Source: Acridotheres tristis (lineage: Eukaryota > Chordata > Aves > Passeriformes > Sturnidae). Taken from it: a stretch of 64,000 bases of DNA. Positions 55,143 to 64,000 of this stretch are shown piece after piece. Location: assembly GCA_037013685.1 (NCBI GenBank), contig CM072891.1, forward strand, positions 9,152,501-9,216,500. The letters run 5' to 3'. Each line of letters starts with the position of its first letter. Position 1 is the first letter of the stretch. Under the pieces are notes generated by a model. That model was not told where the DNA came from, did not search any database, and saw nothing but the letters and a program-made list of their open reading frames with translations. Both the position numbers and the translations under genes were made by a program.

Positions 55143-55223
55143 ATGGCGGACGGAGCCGACAGAGGTCCCGCGGCAGGAGCGGCAGTTGGCCGGGCCCCCG
55201 CGCAGGCCCCGGAGCGAGCAATG
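55143..55223 (+). CDS. UBR1: Putative UBR1 first coding exon (N-recognin E3)
   Basis: An ATG inside a CpG island opens MADGADRGPAAGAAVGRAPA... and reaches a strong donor (ATG then GTGAGG) at 55224 after exactly 27 codons, in phase 0. UBR1 is the likely identity for three reasons. In human UBR1 and TMEM62 are divergent neighbours on chromosome 15. Human UBR1 also starts MAD. Its TPQRLA segment falls just where APERAM is here. UBR1 is the RING-type E3 ubiquitin ligase that recognises destabilising N-terminal residues. None of its UBR box or RING is in this window, so the name rests on position and weak similarity. The first 27 residues are low-complexity and would not identify the protein by themselves. 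Confidence 0.6.
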
Positions 55224-57896
55224 GTGAGGCTGCAGACCGGCGCCGCGCCGCGGTTCCCCTTGCCCGTCCTCGGGGGCCTCCCGTGTCCTGCCCGCGCTGC
55301 CGCCCCGCCGCCGCTCGGCCGAGCACGGCTGGCGCTCCGCGGCTGCCGAGCTGCGGGGCGGAGGGCCGGGCCGCGCCGCTGTGCACCCGCCGGAGGTGGC
55401 GGCACCTGCCGGGGCGTTGGGCCCGGAGCGGGCGGCCCGGAGCGGGCGGCCCGGTGCCCCCGTGCCGGCGGGGCTGCGCACCCGCTCCCGGCGGCCTGCG
55501 CTGGCTGCGGCTCCGGGGCTGGCCGGCGGTGGCCTGGGAGCGGAGAGCCAGCCCTGCCCTGGGCCCGGCCAGCCGCTGTCAGGGGCCACGGAAAAGCGAT
55601 TTGCCTCAGTTCCCCGCAGGCATGTCTCAGCTCCTGTCCCGTGTCTTCAGCTGACAATTAATGATGGAATTAAATGAGATCAAACTTTGGAAGGCTTTAG
55701 AGACTGTCCTTCAAGTGTTGTAGTGTATACGTGCATCTCAGCCGTAGTCCTTTACCTTTCTTAATTAAAGGTGACTCTACTATGGAACAAAAAAGGCTGA
55801 ATAACAAATTACTGTTCTGCAGAGTGTGTGGAGCAGCAAATAGTGTTATTTAGTAAGAATGTAGATGGAAGTGTCTGTTGAGCAGAAATACTGTTTCTTT
55901 TTTCGTCCTGCAAAATAATCGTCTATGGATTTAATATTTTGTTATTGAACACAATTTGTGTTGACCCTGTCTAGTGTTTGCACGTAAGTGCCTTCTGTGG
56001 TTTCCTCCACGACCTTGTGTAGTGATTACTATGTTTAAAACACTTTATCTAGAGGAGTTTAAAACCCCAAGGCTGACAACTTAAGAGAGGAATGCAGACG
56101 GATGTGTATCAGGAACTTTACATTTTACGTTCTATTTTCAGTAACAGTCTGCACACATAGCATAGTTTTGAAACTTGACTGCCAGTGTTTAAAAGCTGGG
56201 TGCTGGCAAGCCTGTAGAATAGCTACTTTTTATGTGATGTTACACCCCACTAATAAAAGTAGGAAGATGTTTACTCATGGAACTTTCATGAGGCAGCACT
56301 AAGTCCCCAACCATTATTCCTTGTACCCTTCTCAGAATTTTAAGAATCTGAAAATCATTAGAAATGGTCCTATAGTCACAGACTTCATTCTTAAGTGCCT
56401 TATATTTCTGTGATTGAAACAGGCCTATGTGTAGATTTTTTTATTAGAAACAACTTGGTTTTAAACTAGGAAAAATGTGATTTGATTGCATGGTGTCAAA
56501 AATTGCAACCCAAAACAGGTGATTTCTTAAGCTTGTGAGCTGTGTATAAAGTCAATGGTGCTGAGGGTACTAGTGGCAATCAGTAGCAAAGCAATGCAAT
56601 CAACTTTTCATTAATCGGGGCCATAAGAGGCTGAGTTAGCCCAAGCAATTAATAAAACTGGTAATAGTGGTATTGTGAAAAACTGAGAGAGGGTTGTTGA
56701 AGAGATCCTCAGCTGCTCAAAGGTGATGCTGGTCTACTAAGTTGTCTTAATTTTTATATGATTTCAGCCAATTGAAAGTGTCTGGACCAGAACTATCATT
56801 ATTCCAAGGAAGGTAGTTGGCTATCCAGACCGTGTTGCCTGCCATGCATCCAAGCAACCTGCAGGGAATTTGACAGGGAGTAGGGGCTGAGAGTGTGTTA
56901 TAAAAAGGGAGAAGAGGAGCCTGGGATATGTACTTAATTTGTATCTGACGTTATTTGTGATGTTAGATAGCAAACCTGGCTATAGTGATGCTAGAGACAG
57001 CTGTAATCTGGAAGCAGTGCCTGACTTGTGCTTTCACTGTGCACAGCTGTTCTGAAAATCACCGCTAGAATTGGAAAGTTGTGTGTTTAAATAGGGTGAG
57101 CTTTGGCCTCGCTGAACTTGTCAAATCTGTCTCAATGTCAGAGCAGTCAGACAGACTCTTGCTCCTCTGTTCATCTCTGGCTTTGGGTGCCATTGGCTGC
57201 AGTGCAGCACCACATCTGGCTGCAAACCTTCCCAGAATGCTGGGTGCGTGATGCAGGATTACCTGAATGATTCTGCAGGAGCCAGCCTGAGTCTGGAATG
57301 GGTGGTGATGACTCAGATAATAAACTCTTCTGCACCCAGCCCAAGTCAGTGGTGTCTTCTCTGTTTATCTCCAGCTGTTCAGTGGTTGAACATACTAAAC
57401 CTGGTGTTTCACTGCATTAGTTGAAGTCAGGTCCTGTCTGTGTTTCTGCTTCTCCATAGTGGCTGTATTGTTCCCTGAGCTGCCCTGGAAGACGGGACTG
57501 AATTTAATGCTGATTAAGTAGTAAACCCTGTCTTACCAAACTCGAGTCTACTTCCTTTGCTTTCCCAACAGCATCCACTGTTTACTTGGCTGACTGATGG
57601 GCTGGGTTTGGCTTGTCTAGTAGTTGGCTAGCGAGCATTGCTGGTGGCCTGACAAAAGCCTGCTTTGCAGGCTGGATCCAGCCCTTGGTTGGTTGTCCAT
57701 TTGTATTCTAAACAAATTCCAGTTTGACTCCTGCCTGCTTTTGTGTCTGCTACCTGGAGCAGGGCTTTGATATTAAGCTGTTTCAAGGATTTAAAATTTA
57801 CACTGAATCTTCAAATTTTCATGTATGTGTACCTTCTCAGTAGTATTTGTGAAGAAAAGGGATTTTTCTTTAAGGTTCTCTCTTTTACCATCAGTC

Positions 57897-58026
57897 AGAA
57901 CTCCTAACAAAAGCTGAAATGTAAGTGGTGTAGTGGCACTCTGGGTCTGGAGCATCAGATCTCCACGGACCCTCAAGCAGCCAACAAGAACTCCTAACAA
58001 AAGCTGAAATGTAAGTGATGTAGTGG
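57897..58026 (+). repeat. 40-base direct repeat, 90-base offset
   Basis: Copy one at 57897-57936 and copy two at 57987-58026 agree at 39 of 40 bases (the GTAAGTGGTG/GTAAGTGATG position differs). The 50 bases between them are unrelated to the repeat. Confidence 0.95.
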
Positions 58027-61000
58027 TGTACAAGAAGAGAAAAGCTTATATTATTAGGGTATTTCCTTTAAAGACAGGAAAATTCAAAATTTCAGTTTCA
58101 TAATATAAAACACGATACAGGCACTTGTGCATTTTAAGTATTTCAGATCTTTTGTGTCATTCAGTGCTGTTAGATAGTTGAGAAAAAGTATATGAGGAGT
58201 CCTGCTATTATGGATGTGTCAAAATCAAGTAGTAATATGGAGGGGATATTCATATTCATGTGCAGGTTATTTCTTGAAATTAGTGAAATCTGAGTCAGGC
58301 ATCCTTTTTGGAGTTGCAGCATTTTCTAAATTAAATTGACCTGCTTAGACCAGATGACATGTCTGTATAATTTTACTTTGTTAAGCTAAGTTTTGTTTAA
58401 AATTTCATTTTCATATCCTTTAGTGTAATTAAGCCCTGAAGTGCACGTGGTCAAAGCCACTGTTTGGAACAGCACAGCATATTGGCAGAACGGTGTTTAC
58501 TGTACACTTGTGTCAGTGTCCAAGAAATGGAGCTGTGAAAGTTGCAACAGGTAATTGGAGCATGGCCCAGATCCTGTTTGCATCCCTGTATTTACTGAAG
58601 TGCTTTCACATCCTTATGGCATCAAGCAGTGCTGTGGTTTTTTTCTTCCCTGTCAGCTTTCATGTTTACTCATTGGTAATTTTTGTGTCTTTTGCTAGTG
58701 CAGGGGGGAACTGATTGTAAACTGCTATCTGTTGTGAGAGGTATGTGGCTCCAGGAGAAAGTAGTGGATATTCCTGATAGCTTGTAACTGCTTCAAAGTC
58801 TCCTAGATGTCGCAGCAGTAGAGAAGTTAGGGATAAACAGGTTGGGTTTGGTGTATAAAGGAAAGTGCTTGAGGGATGCTGAGTGGGTGCTAAATATGGA
58901 TAGAGTCACCTGAATTTTTCTGCACATTCCTTCACTGCAGAATTAGACTGTATACAATGGATCTTAAAATTGATGATAATTGGAAAATTAGGTAAGTGTG
59001 AATACACAGGAAATTTTAAAAAATAGCACGGGTGTTGTTTTCCACCTTCCACTAATGAATTACTTTTGTAAATATTCACCGTAGTTGTGTGTTTTGGAGT
59101 GCAGCCTGGTGCTTACTAAGATATTTCATGGATGTCCTGTTCCTTCAAATGTAGGAGACCAAAGGATCAAAGAAAGAATCAAAGTATTACTTTGTTCCTC
59201 TAGAAACAAAATAAAAATGATCTGTCAAATGAATAGTCAGAACTTATAATATTCTGTGAGACTTTGAAATTGAATTTTAAGTCACTCTGCAAAGATGATT
59301 TTGCTATTGTAGGGAGAATAACTTTTACCCTAAAATAAGTATTTTGCACATTGTTTTGGTTTACTACGTGATACTAAATTCCTGCTACCTGTAGTGTTAG
59401 TTGTTTGTTGCTATCTACTAAATGCAGGTTTCACCAAAAAATTTGGAACATGAAAAGCTGATTAGATTGCATGCCTCAAAGACTTGAAAATTAGTTCTAG
59501 AATTCCTGAGTATTTTACCTGTTGAACCTACTTAGTAGTAGCACCCTGCTAATTTTGCAGCATATTTAGGCTGGAGTGTCCACTTGGTAGGGAGATACAA
59601 TAGAGACACCTCCAGCATGGCAGAGAGCTACAGGCCGTGATTTGACTTCCTGGGCACCAGATTGCTTTCAGGTGCTAACTCCCATGAGCTGCAGCTCTGC
59701 TCTGGTGCTTTTGGTGGTGCCTGTGGATTAAAAGTGACCTGCAGTTTCCAAGAGGTAGAGCATCTTGGGTCTGTGCTTTGTTTACCCTGAAGAAGACATT
59801 AGTTTTGGCTGTCTGGCAGCTGAAACAGGAACAGATGGTGCTGGTGGTTACTTGTCCTCTGGTGGTCGCCCATTTGCTCTGGTTCAGCTCAGCTGGTAGC
59901 TGTTGGTGACTGCTGGAATCGAGGTAGACAAAGCTTTAGTAGTCTGTGCTGGTTTTGAGTCTCGTTCGCAAACATCTGCATCATTAAAGCATCTTTTGAC
60001 ATGAATTGGCACCCTGCTTTGGCTCTGGGGCCGAAGGTAAATGACTGTAGACATCAAAAAGTCCTTTTATGAGTAGAGGTAAAAGTTGATACTTTGTTAG
60101 GACAATGTTAGGCAGTCTTGCATGTTACCCCTGTTGTGCCAAGGGAAAATAACTTTTGAAACCTAACTTCCTTCTTTTAGTGTAATTACTGATAACCAGA
60201 GCAGACTGGATACTAAAGTTTGGTAGTATGGTTTGGTTTTTTAAGGCATGTTATATAAAGGAGCTGACTGATACATCAGAAAATAGATAATTGGTATTTG
60301 AGTTCTAAACAGTCATTTTTACAGCTTCGATGCTCTACTAAAACATTGGCTGTGCATATGAATGTGACAAAACAAATAGAGTAAGTTTCCATTTTAACTC
60401 CCTGAACTCTGCCCTTCCAGAGATAGAATTTATGCTCCTAAAAAAAAAAAAGTTCAGTTTGATTTAAGGCAGGGAAGAATAAATATATTAATTAATTTTT
60501 AGTGTTTAGTTTTGAAGCCTCTTCTTTGTGGCATATGTATCTTTGAGGCTGAAATAGATTGCCTTGTCTCAATGTTGTTTTTACTAAAAATAATGCCTAG
60601 GTGTTCTTACTCTAGTTGGATCTTATTTTTTTATTAGAAAATGGATAATTTTAAACCAAAATAATAAGGAGAAATGGAACAAAAATTTTGAAAGCAGAAC
60701 CCTTATGATAATGTTAGTTCAAGAATCCTTTGAGCTTTCCCGTCTGAAGATATTTCAAGTATTTTGTATACTTATCAAAGAACTTGCGCATATATGTTCT
60801 TTTAAAATGTCATGTTTCCTCAATTAGTTAGACAATATCAGAATAAAAGTTTTCTGAGATGTTGTCCTGCTAATCTCTGTTTAACTTGTAACAAGCGTTC
60901 TGTGTGTTAAAGTAAAGCTGCCTTTTGCATTTGGTATTTATGCTGAATAGCACCTGCTTGAAATCAGTATGTTCTCAGCATTTTAAATATTTACTTTTAA

Positions 61001-62994
61001 AATCCTGCTTTATCTAGTTGCTTTGACAGGCAGCTGGTATTGTTGTCTTGTGCCTGACAGATATTTGCTAAGCATAGCAAAGTATTTTACTCTTCCTTTT
61101 AATTGCAATGCTGCACCAGGTACAGGTTTTAGTTCATGCTGCCGGTAGTGCCTGTTCCTTCATAATTTGTTGTTTAATGTTCATAAATATTAATACTCCT
61201 TTTCACTGATTAGATTAATATATAGATCTAAAAATAGTCTTGAAATTTAGGCAATCACTTTTGCACTAAGATCAGCATGTCAATCAGTGCAGTTAAAGTA
61301 CAGCTGCTTTTTATAATATTGCCTCATGCAAGCTGTTAGTTTGAAAAGACTTCAGAATTCCAAGAGAACCGTGCTTAGAAGGTAGATCAAAAATTGTCGT
61401 GGAAGCAACATCTACTGAATTAATGTACATAATAAACCTCTGCAATGATAAAGAAATTCTGTCATAGCGGTGAGAAATCTCATTTGATGCTTGGTCTGCA
61501 GGTGAAGAGTGAATTGAGAGTGTTGTTAACTTTTCCTCCCATGTTTTTCTGATACACTTCCTTCTCTCTCATTCCTGTTATTATTTGTAGTATTCATAAA
61601 TGGAATGTGTTTGTGAAAGACAAAATTGGACATGGATATATTTGCTATATCAATGACAGATATTTTGTATATTTTATAGCAATATTTGTAGGCAAATATA
61701 ATTTCTCAACCTCTCACCTTTTGGCATGATGCTTATTTAAAGGGTTTGGAAAAAGCTGTCGTTTTACATGTAGGATAAATCTGTATTGCTTCGTTGAAAG
61801 TGACATTTGGGAAAATCTCTCTATGGTTACACATGGGAAGAAATACTAGTCAGATCCCACAGAGGAGGGTATGTTTCCCATGCGAGAGAAGAAATTGTTT
61901 CCTAATGGTTTGTTCTCAAGGGGTATTGTGAAACTGTGCTTCTGTCACAGAGTTCTTCTGAAGAGTCAATAAAGATGACGAATTATTCCTTCTGTTATAC
62001 AGCACAAATCAAATGTAGTGGACAAAATGGTTTCTGTGTCTCCTCTTTGACAAAACTGCTAACACTTGGGAAACACAGCTGTGCAACTCCTGCTGCCTCC
62101 CTTTTTCTTCCTCTTTCACACAGTTTGAGAATTATCTTAATCTTAGAAAAGGTGAATGGGACTGGAATGTGGAAGAGATGGGTCTGGAGCAGGTTAGAGA
62201 TAGGAGACAATGTGTATGTTTGGCATACACTCTTCACTAGTGTCAGGTTGAGTGCCCCCTTTGCCTGCAGTTTCCAATACCTGTGAATGCCCACCAACAC
62301 GGTGTGGTGTTTCTCTCTGCAGGAAAGGTTGTGGTGCTGCTGCTGCAGTGAGAACTCCCTTAGCTCATTCTCGTCTGTGGTTGTGGGGGTTTTATTTCAG
62401 GGCCATGTGTATGTCCACAATGGCCATGTTGTGATGTGGCTATTTCTTTGGCAAACTTTAATTGAAAGTGAGAAAATGACCAAGAAACCCGTTGAAAGAA
62501 TTCTACTAAGGTCACTAATAAAAATATTTAAAAGCTGAGCAATTTCAGACTTCAGATCTTAGAAGAAGCTCTAATTTACTCCAAATGTGAAGGTGATTAT
62601 TTTTCCTAAAATCAATAATTTTAAGTTTGCAGTCCAAAAATATTTTTCAGTTGGATAGTGTCAGTTGGAGTAGAGGGTATTCAGCCAGCTTCCTCTGGGC
62701 TTTCCTCTGTTAGCTTACAGTGTGTGGGGTCCTCTGAGTAGGTTCTGAGTACCTGGGGGGCTGTGGAGAACTGACTGATAGTATTCTTTTGGTTACATGG
62801 TAATGTTTCTTCATTAATTATGTTGCTTCATGGCTTCTGCCTCTTTCAGTGGTGTACTTCACATTTACTCTTGAGTGGAATCAAATCTGGAAAAAGCTTT
62901 TCTCTAGAGCTTACTAGTTGCAGAAATTAGAAGATTAATAGAGATTGTGTAATTCAAATGCTTCGTAAGGAAAAATCTTATTTCTTTGTCAATG

Positions 62995-63155
62995 ATTGAG
63001 GCACCTCTGCAGGTCATGCTGTTCGAACTCCTTGCTCCAGCAGGGTCACCTAGAATAGGTTTCCAGGGGCCATGCCCGGCTGGCATTTGAATATGCCAAG
63101 GGAATGGCATTTCCACAGCCTCTCAGGGCTGCCTATGCCAGGGCTGGGCAGAAAG
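62995..63155 (-). mobile_element. CR1 LINE 3' fragment
   Basis: Read on the minus strand it follows the CR1 3' UTR: GGCAGCCCTGAGAGGCTGTG, then a CCCTTGGCATATTCAAATGCC block, then CTAGGTGACCCTGCTGGAGC. The terminal octamers are missing or decayed. Confidence 0.65.
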
Positions 63156-63341
63156 CTGCAGTGTGAGCCCCATCTCAGCTTGCAACTGTCTTGTACATCA
63201 GTTTGACTTTTCTAGGCTTCTAGCTCATCCTGTCAATAAAAACAAAAAGCCTATCAGTTTATAATTTTATTTATTTTTTTAAATATATCTGTATCAATTG
63301 AGCACTTGACAGGTATAAGCTCAGGTAAGGGAATGAATGAG

Positions 63342-63540
63342 TGTCTTGGTTTGAAAAGACAGGTATGGTTTAATTTTGACTTTCCCGGCCAATGTACTAA
63401 ATTAATGTCTTAGGTTTGAGTTGCCAATTTAAATAAACTTATTTCTTTTTGTTGTGAGACAGAACCAGGAGGAAAGTGAGGCTTCTCAAACCGTTGAGTT
63501 TCAATATGTGGGCACGAGAGGACAAATTGAAGGGTCAAGT
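63342..63540 (+). mobile_element. Possible LTR (ERV-like) fragment
   Basis: The phrase TGTCTTGGTTTGAAAAGACA at 63342 resembles the 5' terminus of endogenous-retrovirus LTRs common in songbird genomes. An AATAAA lies about 90 bases further on (near 63430). I recognise it from general familiarity only; the 3' end is a guess. Confidence 0.35.
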
Positions 63541-64000
63541 TTAAACTGATTCAGGGGATGTTTTATTTGGCACATTTTGTATTGTTGATAATTTTGTACA
63601 TAATTTTATACTTTTGAACATAATATAGTGTACTTTTTTGATGAAAGGTATTAATTAGTTCTCATAGGAGACCCAGAGGATATGGGATAAGTCTGATGTT
63701 TAGCCTGGTGCAGCTTTTAGGAATAAGAAAAACAATTCCCTTGAGTATCTCCTGGGTGATGTACAGGCTGAGCATGTATTTTAGTGTGCTTACCAGGAGG
63801 CAGACAGCCTGCTTGAGAAAGTTCTCTTGCTTCCCTTGTTCCCTCTCCTTTCCTACTTCCTGCCCTCTCTTCTTGGAACAACATTTAAATAGAATTAAGA
63901 GCTTTGCACAAGAATGTTTGAAATGTTAGTGAGTTTGACTGTGTGAGAACCCATTTTACACTTCTGGCAGATTTTCAGGGAAGCTTAGCCCTGTGTTTCT

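Larger units (their letters stand above)
55224..64000 (+). other. UBR1: First intron of putative UBR1, runs off the window
   Basis: I searched for a second exon (expected to encode a WWDQQVDFY-like segment) and found none in the remaining 8.8 kb, so the intron continues beyond the window. It holds the rest of the CpG island, a 40-base direct repeat near 57900, a CR1 fragment and an LTR-like terminus near 63342. Otherwise it is unique AT-rich sequence. Confidence 0.5.

Noticed and set aside
54678..55661. Very long open frames on both strands (250-300 codons) around the second CpG island
   Set aside because: They arise from stop-poor GC-rich DNA, the 17-base tandem repeat and a CR1 tail. Only the 81-base exon with a good donor has independent support.

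Overview
This window is vertebrate nuclear DNA, almost certainly from a bird. The signs are CR1 LINE fragments with the avian 3' end (ATTCTGTG octamers), sparse interspersed repeats, compact introns, and genes whose spliced products align closely with the mammalian proteins. Two short LTR-like termini hint at a songbird, but I cannot fix the order. It is not prokaryotic: there are no operons, and coding DNA occurs only as short exons with splice signals.

Layout. Bases 1-15190 hold no gene I can support: a GC-rich edge at 1-130, an old CR1 copy (2925-3435), a possible MIR, AT-rich unique DNA, and a CR1 copy (14445-15188) that abuts a CpG-island promoter. PTGR2 lies on the + strand. It has a non-coding first exon ending at 15330 and nine coding exons from 20155 to 28731, giving a 347-residue protein, with an AATAAA signal at 28865. 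The intergenic block 28871-35510 is AT-rich, with degenerate LTR-like pieces. TMEM62 lies on the - strand, convergent with PTGR2. It has fourteen coding exons from 52128 down to 35511, giving 637 residues, with a CpG-island promoter at 51640-52380. A repeat-rich spacer (52480-54900) with a probable LTR and a CR1 tail separates it from a second CpG island (54918-55660). That island carries the first coding exon (55143-55223, + strand) of what is most likely UBR1, named mainly from its head-to-head position with TMEM62. Its first intron runs to the end of the window.

Function. PTGR2 reduces 15-keto-prostaglandins with NADPH. TMEM62 is a multi-pass membrane protein with a complete calcineurin-like phosphoesterase motif set and no established role. 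UBR1 is the N-recognin E3 ligase of the Arg/N-degron pathway. They are unrelated in pathway; their adjacency is a matter of genome history (human PTGR2 is on chromosome 14, TMEM62 and UBR1 on 15). I rebuilt the exons by following splice sites and reading phase. Both full genes close in frame from ATG to stop with no frameshift; one TMEM62 intron uses a GC donor.

I did not find a previously undescribed biological system. The best leads are the GC-AG intron, a 17-bp minisatellite and YY1-like site at the UBR1 start, perfect hairpins downstream of both convergent genes, and transposable elements packed against two promoters.
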